Positions 1-11,080 are shown, counted from the first letter of the stretch. The stretch is 64,000 bases of DNA from Tridacna crocea (GCA_943736015.1 OX031063.1:33820172-33884171); one strand, 5' to 3'. Numbers and translations: made by a program. Notes: a model not told the origin generated them from the sequence alone.

Positions 1-185
1 CTTACCGCTGGCAATTATTGCGACTTTGGTTATGTTTGAAAGCAGCCAGTGGCTTGGAAAGAATTTGCGCGAAGTACTGAAAAAAAAAAAGACCCCAAGA
101 AAGCATGGTGCACTGGCCCCCGCGACATAAATGAAATAATGTTGAAAACGGCTTAAACACCATACAAGCCATCAATCAATCAGTC
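1..185 (+). mobile_element. SINE, 3' part (cut by window start)
   Basis: The sequence matches the copies at 24800 and 44662: a 'CAGTGGCTTGGAAAG' body, then 'CGACATAAATGAAATAATG...' and a tail of ATCAATCAATCA. The tRNA-like head lies outside the window. Confidence 0.6.
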
Positions 186-214
186 TATCATAATATGAGT
201 ATTACAAACATCTG

Positions 215-560
215 ATGCTTAATGAATCTGCAAAAAGTAACGGCCTGTGCAGACCGACATGAGCCTTTTGCTGTCGGTTAATCCTTTAGCAAACAATCCC
301 TGGTTTTTCGCAGTACAGTCTTGAAGGAGAAGCCCTCTGAAAACATGAGTTTAGTTTATTTTGTAGTCTACAGATGCTTTGGACAAGATGAATTTGGACA
401 AATGTAAAAATTTTTAGTTTGGTGTAGAGTTAATTATCTACATGTCAAAAGACCGTTCTACATAATTGCGCAGTCGGTTGTCCTACACGATGGCTTTTAT
501 GGTTCCATGGGTCTGTGATGACTTGTTTGGTATCATATATCACAGAGATGCATTAAGATC
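215..560 (-). mobile_element. Family D foldback carrying a nested family A MITE
   Basis: The outer repeat runs from about 215 (CTGCAAAAAGT...) to about 560 (CAGAGATGCATTAAG), in reverse to the D copy at 21023. It is split by an A copy at 278-433, flanked by TTAA on both sides. D was therefore there first. Confidence 0.5.
278..433 (-). mobile_element. Family A MITE, internally deleted, inside a family D copy
   Basis: It is bounded by TTAA at 278-281 and 430-433. It retains both terminal parts but has lost the central hairpin, so it is 156 bp instead of 229. Confidence 0.55.
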
Positions 561-769
561 CGTTATGACAGAACATAGCTGGATTACTATATTTCCATGG
601 GCCTGCTTTCATTTTCAAAAACTTGAAGGCAGGAGTTTGATTGGCTGATTTTGACCCTCTTCACACCATCGTCGGAAACCACACCGAGTAAACGGAAGCT
701 GATTTTATTCCTTTGCCACATCGTTCCGTCATCATTGTAACCAATCTTAGAAAGAGCTCATCTGAAATT

Positions 770-838
770 AATGTAGGAAAAGAGGAAACTGCTTGAAACC
801 AACATTTTCCTCTTTTCATACAATTTTCTGCATTTAAC
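770..838. repeat. Degenerate family A hairpin
   Basis: 'GTAGGAAAAGAGGAAACTGC' is answered by '...ACATTTTCCTCTTTTCATAC': an old, mutated copy of the A core. Confidence 0.4.
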
Positions 839-980
839 AAAAAAAAAATGCTATTATTTAAGTAATGAAATTTGTCAAAAACTGTCCATGATTATTCTCT
901 GCGTAAAATTTGTCTTCTAATAAAGCGGTAATATAGGAAAACTTTGCGGTTACTATAACAGTTTTCCTGTTCAGCAATCA

Positions 981-1228
981 GGCCAGCAAATCGCGAACAG
1001 GGACATTCGAGCATTTGCGTAAAATGTCGTCTCGGATCAGCCTGCAAAGTCCGCGTAGGCTAATCCAATACTATGACTTTCCTTTTTAATGTTATTTTCT
1101 ATTTTTTTGCAAGTCTACTGTAGCGCAAAATCTAATGTAGTCGTAAAGTGTCGTCTTGGAATAGTGCGCTGATCCGAGACGACACTTTACGCAAATGCCC
1201 GAATGCCCCTGTTCGCGCCTTGCTGGCC
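981..1228. mobile_element. Family E foldback MITE, copy 1
   Basis: Ends GGCCAGCAAATCGCGAACAG and CTGTTCGCGCCTTGCTGGCC are inverted repeats. Inner arms CGTAAAATGTCGTCTCGGAT and CCGAGACGACACTTTACG extend the pairing. It is related to the element at 5245. Confidence 0.65.
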
Positions 1229-1339
1229 ATATTGTTAAGTATCAAAGCCACTTACGTCGACTTTCAATTCTAAGGGATTAACCACGTACCAAGCGAAAAG
1301 TACTTAGGCTTGGTCGCTTTGTAAAGCATTTGAAGAGGA

Positions 1340-1480
1340 CAAGTACAATTGTGGCTCTTCTGACAACTATTGTCTTTGAAAGTGTTGAAATATTGTGGGA
1401 AAAGGAGAAAATGCTGGTTACCAGCATTTTCTCCTTTTCCCACCATGTTTCAAAAGTCTTTTATTTTTCCTATAATGTTC
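1340..1480 (+). repeat. Family A partial copy with intact hairpin
   Basis: The core GGAGAAAATGCTGG / CCAGCATTTTCTCC lies near 1403-1435. Flanks have diverged beyond recognition on the right. Confidence 0.55.
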
Positions 1481-1589
1481 AATACAAGACATGATTGTTT
1501 GGTAAAGGATCAACATGCTACTTGGGATAGTATGAATGAAGATTGTGATCTGACTGAACTTCTACACTCAATATAGGATGGGTAAAATT

Positions 1590-2700
1590 GCCAGACTCTT
1601 ACAATCAATACTGTTACAAATCCATGCTTTTGCGGAAAGCCTCGAAATATAAAACTGCTTCCAAGCAGCCTGACTAGGCACCCAAATGTCGCCTGTATTC
1701 AGTATTATGTTCTATTTATAGTCTCAAATCTCGTTGTCTGCGCATGTCATATTCCTCGAAGATTATAAAATGCCATCTAGCGGGAGATAATGTTTAAATC
1801 TGCACAATCCAAGTGTTTCCTTATGCAGTCTAATATTGTATCCAAAGTGTCCTGTATTACACAAAGTATTTGGGTATCAAATTGGCGATTGTAAGTGCTT
1901 CCTGCAAAAGGAAGAGGGAAAGATTAACATATACTAATAATATTTATGAGGCAAATTGAAATCAACATATACCTACGGTACTTTCGTCGTGTGGGACGAA
2001 AATATTTCCAACGATGCCAAACAGAGAGCAGAGTGAAGATGCATTTTTTTTTTTAAATCAAAAGATGATAGCCTCTTCTTGAAAAATGTAAATTTCAATT
2101 ATAGTAATCTACACCAGCTTTCGGCGGTACAACCGCCTTCTTCAGGTATGATCCAGCGATACAAAGGCTGCAGTTAAATACTTCAGGCCTTGTATCACAG
2201 GATCACACACCGCCGAAATCACATGTAAAAGTCAAAGTTGAGAAAAAAAATGCATTGATCCCTAGACTGCGAAACGCTACAAAAAACAGTTTTGCAGAGA
2301 TTGTATATCAAGACCAGACAGTAGAACATTAACGACCAAGACTGTATGCTTCCAAAGGATAGGTTCATGTGAACGTGCACGTGTGCATGAATGATCTGAA
2401 AAGTCTCCCAATACAAATATAGTGGACAGTTTTAGACAAAAGGGTTTTAGTCCATGCTACTTTGGGAAGGCATGTTATGCTAACTTACAACGTCATGCTA
2501 AGCCTAGCCCTGTAGCTCAGCCGCTGTAATGCAGAGAAATGACATAAAATACATAAAAAAAACTACGTCACAAAAAAAGAGTACTGTTTTTGCTTCATCA
2601 GGAGAAGACTCTTACCAGCACACGTGTGATAATATACATGTAATGCAGAAGATCAGTACAATTGTTTCTGAGGGGGGACTCGAAAGATGGGAGAGTCCGG
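1590..2700. other. No gene seen; one 'GCTTTCGGCGGTACAACCGCC' repeat motif
   Basis: Around 2115-2150 a GGCGGTACAACCGCC palindrome followed by TTCTTCAGG, with a CGCCGAAA answer near 2210, looks like part of an interspersed element I cannot name. The remainder is AT-rich without coding signal. Confidence 0.3.
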
Positions 2701-2724
2701 TTTTATGTAATGAGTGTTCTATAA

Positions 2725-2842
2725 CCTAAGTTACACAACCTCTGATTGGCTAAACCGAAGTTTTGTTACTTACAAATTTAGAAAACCTTGGAGAAAAAGA
2801 CAGAGAATATTCTCAAAAATTGTTGGTGAATACGGGCTCTGG
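2725..2842 (-). repeat. Family C foldback, 5'-truncated
   Basis: It contains CTCTGATTGGCTAAACC and ends TTGGTGAATACGGGCTC, matching the right arm of the complete copy at 33544. Confidence 0.5.
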
Positions 2843-2924
2843 ACCAATCCGGTTTTGACTGGGTTTTCAGCGTGCTTTGGTATGTCAACCCTTAACTTGC
2901 TTCGTAAGTTAAATGAAACTTCAG

Positions 2925-3095
2925 ATCGATTGGAAAATCCCAAATATTGTAATTTTAAGGGTATGTTTTGTGGGAAAAATAGCTCCCTATCGGATAGCGT
3001 GGACCCAAATCGGACTGCACATTCTGTGCAGTCTGATCTTGATCTACACTGTCCGCAAATGGTCTTTGCGTTGCGTTTACCAGCCTAAGGGTAAA
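2925..3095 (-). repeat. Family B MITE, reverse, partial
   Basis: CGGACTGCACATTCTGTGCA and CAGTCTGATCTTGATCTACA flank the palindrome. It ends with AGCCTAAGGGTAAA, the degraded B terminus. Confidence 0.55.
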
Positions 3096-3330
3096 TGTAG
3101 CCAATTATACAATCAAACGTCAGAAACATTGTAGATAATTGCCTGGATCCGGTAAATGATTCAGATGAACTACGAAACTATGCTTTGATATGACGAGATT
3201 TTGTTGTCAGAAGTAGACAGTATCAGAGACGAACATCGCAACAGAAAGAGTTGACGGGTAGACATAATTCAAATATTCATGTCACTCTTTTTGGTGCCAG
3301 AAATAAGAGAAAACAAAATACATAGAAGCC

Positions 3331-3570
3331 ATGCTTCAGCAAAAAGGGGCTTAGTGCATTTCACTGATTCACGATACCAAGCAAGTCATCACAGTATTGT
3401 AAATCCCTAAAATTCTTAATGTATTACAATCTACTGAGTTATGAGGTGCTCCGGTCGTTTGACATACAGAAAATTGGCCAGCAGCGAAACGTTTAGGCTC
3501 AGGTCAGCCTGCGCAGATTGCGCAGGCTGACATGAGTCGATACTTTTCGCGAATGTATTAACCCCCCCCC
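3331..3570 (+). repeat. Family D foldback copy
   Basis: It starts at the 'CATGCTTCAGCAAAAAGGGGC' block and contains the CAGCCTGCGCAG palindrome at about 3506-3530, then CGATACTTTTCGC. A C-run at 3561-3570 truncates it. Confidence 0.55.
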
Positions 3571-4690
3571 CATTCAAATAGATAATATTCATATTGATTT
3601 GGCTAGCATTCGTGAAATTTCGACCATTTTGAAAAAAAAATTATGGAAAAAGTAAAACGTCTTTAATCTTTAATTATAAACCAATATTCTTGTGAGATCT
3701 GGTGTTCTATGAGGAAAGTCAGTTGGGCCAAGATCATCAGGGAGACTGCTCTAATCTAGGTATGTGCGCCTCGACACTAAAACAACTCTTAAAACAGTAC
3801 AGAACCCCTTTGAAATCAGCTTCTGGATGTAAAACATTGCCCTGTCTGATATATACTTGGACTAAAAAGACACGCAGGGTACCTAAACGAAGCAAATAAA
3901 AATATGAGTCTCCATATGCAGTCAGTCGCTACTTTTTTTCACTGAGGAGGGGCTACTGTCAATAAGGAGCCATTTTTTCATTTCCTCTTGGCCACACTGA
4001 AATGAAATTTCGTCAAAATATTCAAAAGTGATCAGTAGTAAACATAAAAATCATAATTTAGAACTCCCAATCTAGTTATACACTTCTAAACTACCTTGAA
4101 CGCTTAACCCTGCGTTTCTTTTTCGTGCTAATATACAAAGGAAGCATGATGAAGATAGAATTGTCAAAGTAGCTTCGGCCTACTGTACATATCAAATTAT
4201 GCAACCCCATTATGATAAAGTTTTTACCACAAACGTACAAAGCTTGAAAGTGAATTCGGGATGTAAGAATAGCTTATTATGTATATTGTTAACCTTGTTG
4301 TGGTCTGAATATCATTGTTGTGTTATTGTTGCAAAGTAAATAACGTGGATAAATCTGCAAGTGTATAAGACTATTGATCTTGATCTACTGTCATCAAGTG
4401 TTGGAAAATTATTTTATGAAAATATTAAAAATATTCTCATATGCAAGCACATTCTTGAAATTATTCATATAAGTTTATTTTATATGTGCTCTCAGTGATG
4501 AACTTAGATTGGATTCTTGCGTTTTGAAGCGGACAAACGGACTACATAAGACAACAAAATAGTTTAATTCATTAATTCCGAAACCCCTGAAATTAGAATT
4601 TTCTAGAGAAGATTTTGATTCCAGTCCAGTTGTTCTACTGTTTTTGCACTGCTTAATTGTAAAGTCTTTCATAATTTGGCTGCAGGCTAG
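3571..4690. other. No gene recognised
   Basis: About 1.1 kb of AT-rich sequence with no recognised repeat or credible reading frame. Confidence 0.4.
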
Positions 4691-4880
4691 GGGCCCGGGA
4701 GAAGAATAAGAACACCTTTGAAAACATTGTTGAAAATGGAGAAAATGCTGATAACCAGCATTTCTCCGTTTTTATTTTTTTTTTACCCGTTCAAAAAAAA
4801 AAACAACGTTATCATTTTGAAAGCATGTACTTTGTTGTCTGCAAAAAAATTATTGTCTACAATTTGGGTGAGTTTGAGGT
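4691..4880 (-). repeat. Family A, diverged copy
   Basis: The core GGAGAAAATGCTGATAACCA is followed by GCATTTCTCC and later TTGTTGTCTGC, the A long-arm motif in reverse. Confidence 0.45.
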
Positions 4881-4976
4881 AATGGTCTTCATTCCGTGTT
4901 TCACAAATCTCTTCATTCCTTTATTCTTTCAAGTTTTCGTTCCTTTCTTTTTACTTCTCCCTCACTCCCTCCCCCG

Positions 4977-5001
4977 CCCCCTTTCTCTCTCACTTTCTCT
5001 C

Positions 5002-5043
<42 letters not shown>
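4977..5043 (+). repeat. (CT)n microsatellite
   Basis: An interrupted CT tract becomes uninterrupted from about 5007 to 5042. Confidence 0.9.
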
Positions 5044-5047
<4 letters not shown>

Positions 5048-5244
5048 CATTTAATCGTTCGTTCGTTTTTCAATCATGTTGTGAGTCAAGTAGATTTTTT
5101 TTCATATAAATTCCTCCTCGGACCAGCTTTTTTTCCACTTAGGATGAAGCAAAAATCTTTATCTGGGTCCGGTTTTATGAAGTCATTATAGAGTAATTAA
5201 CAATAAATTTATTCAATTGTTTATTGTTGACACATCATAATGGC

Positions 5245-5498
5245 TTGCAACACGCGAAAAGGGGCATTCGGACATTTGCGTAAAGTGTCGTCTCGGATCA
5301 GCGTGTGCAGTCCGCAGAGGCTAATCCGAAACGACACTTTCCGATTTTAAGTGATTTTCTGTTTTACGCAAGTCTACTGTAGCACAAAATCTTATGTAGT
5401 CGTAAAGTGTGGTCTCGGATTAGCCTGCGCGGACTGCGCAGGCTAATCCGGGACGACATTTTACGCAAATGTCTGAATACACCTTTTCGCGTGTTGCA
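5245..5498. mobile_element. Family E foldback MITE, copy 2
   Basis: Termini TGCAACACGCGAAAAGG and CCTTTTCGCGTGTTGCA are perfect inverted repeats. Inside are GTCGTCTCGGATCAGC and a GCCTGCGCGGACTGCGCAGGC palindrome on the right. It shares its middle ('CAAGTCTACTGTAG') with the copy at 981. Confidence 0.7.
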
Positions 5499-5519
5499 CT
5501 CCATTGTAAGGTTATGAGA

Positions 5520-6960
5520 AGTTACATTTTTGTACACACGGATTAAATTAACTCACCTCATGAGGCAAAACTTGAAAAATTTTAAGTTAAGACTGGATTC
5601 GTTAGTACCCCCGAAAACATTGTGCCAAATAGTAAGACGATAAAGTTTTATTACAGGGAGTTTTACCTTTTACTATCACGTGATCTGCTTCGTCTAGAGT
5701 AGGTGATTGGTTAAAAATAATTTTTTTCATTAGGGAACTAAATAAGCTCACTGACTTTTCAGGCTAGAAATATGCATTTGTCCAGTATTTGTCTCAGCAA
5801 AACGAACACTGAACATTCATATTAGGTTACACGTTTTGTATGGGCTGATCTTAATCTACATTGGCCGCAACGTTAATTATAACAGGCCTTTTAAAAGTTA
5901 GGAATGGGATACATTCGGCATACCTCGGGTGATGGCAGCCATCAAATCCCTCGGCTGTATCTGGTGGATTGATATGCTCCTGATCGGTACATTTCATCGC
6001 CGGAAATACGCCAGTTCACCGTTCTGAAAATTGTAAGGTTCCCCTTCAAAAAGACAATTTGAGTTTCAATTTTTTATCGAAATCTTTCTAACTATATTTC
6101 AGTTGACAATCAGTTCGAACATTCAATTTTTATCGTGATTAATCAATTATGATTTAAATTTTCACCGACATATAGATAGATGTGAATAACTACATAGAGG
6201 TAGTTTATGTCGTTGCTAAAGTACCTGCACCGCCATGTATAAGATCATGTGATTTGCATTTCAAATGGAAACGACCTTTGTATGAACAAGGTAAAGGTAC
6301 GTACGGAATCGACCGAGTTGTAACGAGTGGAAGGGGACAGTGTTGCATCCCTCACGATATAACTCGGCTGAATCCGTAACCAGACTAGGGATCACCGGAG
6401 GTTTGCCGAATGTGTCATATCGACAGATGTACACATGTGCAGGTCGTCGTAAGATACGGAATATTTAAATCCTGCTTATAGAATGGAAGAAAAATGCAGA
6501 ATCACTGTTTCCTGAAAACAAACCACCGAGTTACGGAGAAACTTTGCAGATACAGTAGTTCAGCTATTTAAAGTATGCTTAAGAATCCGGATGCATCTTT
6601 TTTTTTTTACAATGATCATACATCTTTTTACTACTCTTAAAATATAGGTCGCAAGTAAACAACCACTTTAATAGTGTGTTTGCACGAGTTATATGTAGTT
6701 ACCAACTAAAAAACGTTGTGCCGACTGTCCAATGAGATATTATAGCAGTGTTATTTGTTCTCTCTTTGGTTTTTTTTTTTTATATTTGTAGCGATATCTG
6801 TATGTTTGTGTCTTAATGTGTGTTCGTCGGTTTATGTAGCTGTCTTACTGTATGTCTCGATATGTATCCTTTTCTCCATAGATCTGTGTTTAACCATTCC
6901 CAAAAATGTCGCACCTCTCCAAATTGAAAGCGTTACCTTACAACATAATTATTAAAGTGA
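5520..6960. other. No gene recognised
   Basis: The only repeat trace is a B fragment (GGGCTGATCTTAATCTACATT near 5840). Open frames here are short and lack domain signals. Confidence 0.35.
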
Positions 6961-7115
6961 CTTAAAAAGATATCATTGAATTAAAAAATGTGGAAAACAT
7001 TCTGAGAAAAGGAGAAAAATGCTGGTTACAAGCATTTTCTGCTTTTCCCAAAATGTTTTCGAAAGTTTTCTCTTCTGGTGGTAAAACCTCGGATTTTGAG
7101 GTTAAGGGTTCATTA
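6960..7115 (+). repeat. Family A, diverged copy
   Basis: The hairpin core near 7010-7045 has one extra A in the left arm; the right end reads 'GATTTTGAGGTTAAGGGTTC'. Confidence 0.5.
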
Positions 7116-7779
7116 ACAAAAGTTTTCCTTGTCATTTCTTTGAATTCCTCTTAAATGTGCATTTTTGTTCTATACAAAGTTTACCATATGTGCTTTTCTT
7201 TGGCCTATGCATGGTGCATGTTGTTGTTTTTTTGTCTCACAATGTTTTTGACTCACGGTGCGTTAACCGTCACCCCTTTTTTCTACCGCTCGAAAAGTAA
7301 ACTCTTAGACTTTACAATGCTAAGACAAATCAGTCTTGAGACCGAAACGTTCTAGAGGTAAGGCATGTTTTTATATGCAATTATCATTTCGTTTTTTCTT
7401 CTACTTTTTCCCCCTCATCTATTGACTGGAGTTTAATTGTTTACTGTTTCTATTCCATTCTAGAGGGTGTGAATTAGTTGATCCAAGGTGTTTATATTGT
7501 TTTCCAGTGCTGCGCGTTGTGTTGTATCGGATTGTAATAGAGATTCACCGCCACAATTTGAGTGATACATTTCTTAGAAAGGTGCAGGTCAAGATCAGAC
7601 GGTATTGACCTTGCTACCTAATAGGTTTCTTAGCGTTTGCTTCTTAACGTTTTTTTTTCTTTAGACAAATGTTTTCCTTTATATGCAGTGGAATTTATTC
7701 TAATCTTGAAAAAAAAAAAAACATTATCTGGCTGCTGAACGCGACACTGTGTGCTTTTGCGACAGCTGATTTATAGTCA

Positions 7780-8005
7780 TATTACTCAGAAAGTTCAGTC
7801 TGATCTTATGTCCACACTTTCCGTTTGGCCGAGATCTTCCTTGGCGGAAAGAAAGCGCGATTTTTCCGACTTTAATTTGGTTATGTTGTTGAAATGTTTC
7901 CTTACCATTGACGCCACAAAAGCTTTGTGGAGAGCATAGATCAGGATCAGACTGCAGAGAACATGCACTCTAATCTCTGATCTACATTCCTCACTGCTCA
8001 ATTCT
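7780..8005. repeat. Two family B fragments
   Basis: 'CAGTCTGATCTTATGTCCACA' near 7795 and 'AGATCAGGATCAGACTGCAG...CTCTGATCTACA' near 7937-7985 are pieces of the B palindrome region. Confidence 0.4.
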
Positions 8006-8094
8006 TCACTATAACCATTTTTTTTCTCATTTTGCATTAGATCTGTGTTTTTAAGTTTTGAGAAGGGTAAATGTAGTTATTAATTTGATAGCTA

Positions 8095-8326
8095 AGAACT
8101 AGAACTTGGTGGTATCCTTGGTCGTGAAGTAGAGCGTCGGCCTCGTGACCAAAAGGTCCTGAGTTCGATACCCGGGAGCGGGTGTCAACTTTGGGATTTT
8201 TCATTGGCCCACACATTCGGCGCGAGTACTGGTGTAGTTCCCAGGAAGCAGAATCGAGAGAGATTAGTATAAGTTGTAAGAACTTGTTTCTCAATCGATG
8301 TAAAATAAATATGTTTAAACTAAACT
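8095..8326 (+). mobile_element. tRNA-derived SINE
   Basis: The head contains a B-box-like GAGTTCGATACC (8159-8172 region) after an A-box-like block (GGTCGTGAAGTAGAGCG). The tail ends TGTAAAATAAATATG. It lies about 500 bp upstream of PLAT exon 1. Confidence 0.65.
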
Positions 8327-8840
8327 AGAGGTTACTTACTTATATGGGTAATAGTTTGGAATGTTCTGCATAAGAAAGGAAAAGATTAAATTGCAATTCA
8401 GCATAAAAAGCTGTAATGTAAAGTTTACTTCTACGAAAATGAATCCAAAGGAATTGTTTATAATTTTTTGTTCATCTTGTCACCTAGAGATGGTTTACAC
8501 TTCAGAGACATGATTAGACTGCGCCTTTTTTGCAACATAATCTTGATCTATACCTAGTTCGTATGGGTAGTTTAATTTTCTGTAAGCTAATCACAGGGTA
8601 AACAGGCTTATTTGTGTATATTTTTGTCTGTGTTTGTAGTTAAATTTCTAGAAGAAAAGTAACTTGATTATAAAGTAGAGGAATCTAACCTAATAAGACC
8701 ATTTCAATAAACGTACAGAACGAATACAAAGGAGTACTATTTAAGTACCAGATCCGGACAAAATTGAAAAGATAATTGTTTTAACAAATTTCAAAACGGA
8801 AAAATAAGTGTTCAAAAATACAAGGATACTATCAACGAAA
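8327..8840 (+). other. 5' region of PLAT exon 1
   Basis: Mostly unique AT-rich DNA. A B-like scrap lies near 8512-8560. No clear TATA box is seen; any promoter or 5' UTR for exon 1 should lie here or further upstream. Confidence 0.3.
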
Positions 8841-9323
8841 ATGGCCGACAGTGTTTCAGACCTCGCCGATTACACGATAAGAGTTCGAACGGGAGACCGG
8901 AAGCGAGCAGGTACAGATGCAAACATTAGAATCATACTTCACGATGGAAACGGAAATAAAACAGATAAAATGCGGCTGCATCATGTCTTTAAAAACGACT
9001 TTGAATGTGGTCAAATTGACATTTTTTCTATGCCAAAACAGAGAAACTTGGAGAGCATTGAAAAAATCGAACTTTGGCGGGACAATTTCGGCTTTGGAAG
9101 CCGATGGTACTGTGACTATATTATAGTGTTTAAGAAAGGCGGGGACCGGGAGTACAGCTTCCCAATCTACAGATGGGTTAAAGCAGACGTGCACCACATT
9201 TTTCGTCTGCATGATACCATGTTGCCCCAGCAAGATCCAATGGCCGAACAACGCTACAACGAGCTGGTAAAGAAGAAGAAGAAATATGTGGTGTGGCAAA
9301 AGATTGAAGGCGGTCCCGCTCAG
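8841..9323 (+). CDS. PLAT/LH2 domain first coding exon 1 (lipoxygenase-like)
   Basis: The exon encodes 161 residues and ends at a GT donor (GTAAAA at 9324) in phase 0. A read-through transcript would stop after five more codons. The start is the ATG at 8841; an in-frame GTG at 8808 is not a credible start. The domain spans about residues 10-160: VRTGDRK at 15-21, GTDAN at 24-28, NDFE at 52-55, LWRDNFGFGS at 78-87, WY.DYI at 89-94, FP..RW at 107-112, DTMLPQ at 125-130, and QKIEGGPAQ at 153-161. This pattern, including the EQR.xEL spacer (136-142), is that of the N-terminal PLAT domain of coral-type 8R-lipoxygenases. In that family the domain binds calcium and docks the enzyme on membrane; the GTDAN Asp is the expected calcium ligand by analogy. 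By eye it is about 60% identical to the exon at 31809. No catalytic exon is visible downstream. The family call is strong; gene structure is unknown. Confidence 0.85.
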
Positions 9324-9329
9324 GTAAAA
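9324..9329 (+). other. Splice donor of PLAT exon 1
   Basis: CAG|GTAAAA follows the Gln codon of GGPAQ exactly, in phase 0. The same position and phase are used in all four PLAT exons. Confidence 0.75.
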
Positions 9330-9469
9330 CTTTTATGCTAATTTATTCATAAACCTTTATTTCATGTTAACGATACCATTTGAGAAAGCATGCGGACTCG
9401 CGTTGTCCTCAATGAAACAAACTCGCAGCACTCGCAGCACAGGGTCTTAAAAAGACCTTGATTAAACGA

Positions 9470-9565
9470 ATCTTTGATCCAACAACACACGTGAAAATAT
9501 TGTTGCGAAAGGAGAAATTGTCCTTACGAGCAATTTCTCCTTTCGTCACAAGGTTTTAAAACGTC
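9470..9565. repeat. Family A variant hairpin (GAAATTG type)
   Basis: GCGAAAGGAGAAATTG pairs with CAATTTCTCCTTTCG. The stem is kept although its sequence differs from the main GAAAATGCTGG type. Confidence 0.5.
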
Positions 9566-10115
9566 AAGAGACATACATCAAGTGCTCTTTGCCACAATAT
9601 GTTAAACAGTTGTTTGAAGCAAAAATATTAAGTCGTTTGTTGGTGATATGGAATACGGAAGCCAAATTGAGTAGACCTGAGTCCTTACGCCATTAAGTCT
9701 TAGTTTTCGAAGTACCTCTAACTATGCGTCTAGTGCCATAAGGGAGAAATATTTGAGAGCAAGCCCTAGGGGTCACCCTTTCTTTAATGGGTCAGTTATC
9801 CGACTGACCTAAAAAATTAAAAACATTTGGATACAAAAATACCTCCAATGATATTCAAGATAGCGCTTTTACTGTCCCCTCAAGGAAAGAAGTCATTTTT
9901 CACGACTGCAGCGGACAACATTTCTTACTCATTACAGTAAAAATGGAGAAATTCATGGCAATACTATCTGAAGCTTTGGCTAACATAGAGCAGTGCTATC
10001 TTGTTTTGGTACTTTCCACGAGACTTCAGTTCTTATAATACCAGTAGTTATAATAACATTTGTATGTTTATCATCATTATTAAAACGCGTTATGCTTTAG
10101 TTATTTAGAAATGAG
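9566..10115. other. No gene or repeat recognised
   Basis: About 550 bp of the first intron or intergenic sequence with no visible feature. Confidence 0.4.
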
Positions 10116-10117
10116 CC

Positions 10118-10380
10118 ACTCTCTCGCAAAAGGGGTTTAAAGCATTTCACTGATACATTATACCGAACAAGTTATCATACAATTATGGATACGTAAAATC
10201 AATTTTGCTTATCAACCGAGTGAATCATACGGTAAACAGGTCCTTTAACATACAAAAAATTGATAAATAGCAAAATGTTTCAAACCATGTCACCCATTAC
10301 AGACTTCACCGGCTTACATGGTCGATACTTTTTACAAATGCACTAAACCCCCTTTTCACAGAGTATGGCTCAAATAGTTT
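10118..10380 (+). repeat. Family D foldback copy, eroded
   Basis: It begins GAGCCACTCTCTCGCAAAAGG and ends CACAGAGTATGGCTCAAAT, the inverted-repeat ends of D. The central palindrome is mutated. Confidence 0.55.
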
Positions 10381-10473
10381 CTGGTGGCTCAAATAACAGC
10401 CTGTGTGAGTCGGAGAAGGTGGAATAACCTCCAAATGGCTTTAACATGTGTCTTTCTTGGTGACAAATTATCA

Positions 10474-10651
10474 GGGTCCGTATTCACCAACCATTCCCAA
10501 GAACATCCTTGGTCCTATTCTGCATATTTTTCAAACTTTCAAAGTAACCATTCGGTTTAGCCAATCAGAAGTTATGTTAGTTTCAAGTTTGGACAAACTT
10601 AGAGAATAAGACTGAGAATGTTCTTAAGAAAGGCTGATGAATAGGGACCCC
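10474..10651. mobile_element. Family C foldback MITE
   Basis: GGGTCCGTATTCACCAACCA starts the left arm and TGATGAATAGGGACC closes the right arm. The middle carries GGTTTAGCCAATCAGAAGTT. Confidence 0.7.
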
Positions 10652-10994
10652 GGGGAGTTGAGTTGGTGCACTGGCCGGTAGCAGTGATGGAACAATATAT
10701 AGCATGACATGATGGCCTATCTAACTAAATTAACCATCTGTATAATATACAAGCACAAGTTTCTTATACAAGTTTCTCATACAAGTTTCGTATGTGGATG
10801 CACAAGGCAGACTTGAAAAAAAAAACATTTTGGGAAAAGAAGCAATCGCTTTAATGATCATTTTAGTGTCATTGAAAACGTGTTAATCTGTTAAAACGAA
10901 CTCCTGTTCATGTAACTCGTACTGGACATTGCTAAGCTTGTGACGGGTAAAGTCCAATGTAGCCTGTCTATGAATGAGTTTATAAAAAGGAAAC

Positions 10995-11080
10995 ATATCG
11001 TCGGGTTACTTCAGAAACCTCGTAAATACAGCTTGTTTCAAACTGTAGTTACGAGGATTTTGAAGTAAACCGACGATATA
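10995..11080. repeat. Isolated hairpin (36-bp arms)
   Basis: ATATCGTCGGGTTACTTC...CTCGTAAAT pairs with AGTTACGAG...GAAGTAAACCGACGATAT around a short loop. It matches no other repeat family here. Confidence 0.6.

Noticed and set aside
1391-1449. microRNA precursor or CRISPR-like repeat from the recurring hairpin
   Set aside because: The same hairpin is part of a TTAA-bounded mobile element at dispersed positions, with irregular spacing and no unique spacers. Small-RNA production remains possible but is not shown.
4825-5109. 94-codon frame rich in SLSLSL
   Set aside because: This is a translation of the CT microsatellite and a family A fragment.
8095-8180. tRNA gene candidate
   Set aside because: A and B boxes are present but the acceptor stem does not pair and a SINE body follows. 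The same holds at 17773, 19090, 43360, 44662 and 63285.
8808-8840. Extended start of PLAT exon 1 at GTG 8808
   Set aside because: GTG is not a credible metazoan start, and the ATG at 8841 places the N-terminus near that of the other three exons.
8856-9299. 147-codon open frame antisense to PLAT exon 1
   Set aside because: It is the mirror of a conserved coding exon; the sense frame has all the PLAT motifs. The same applies to antisense frames at 31776-32038, 38410-38827 and 54896-55105.
8841-9323. Allene oxide synthase (catalase-like) domain as part of the locus
   Set aside because: In the coral fusion protein that domain precedes the PLAT-lipoxygenase part. I see no haem-domain sequence upstream, and each PLAT exon starts with its own ATG.
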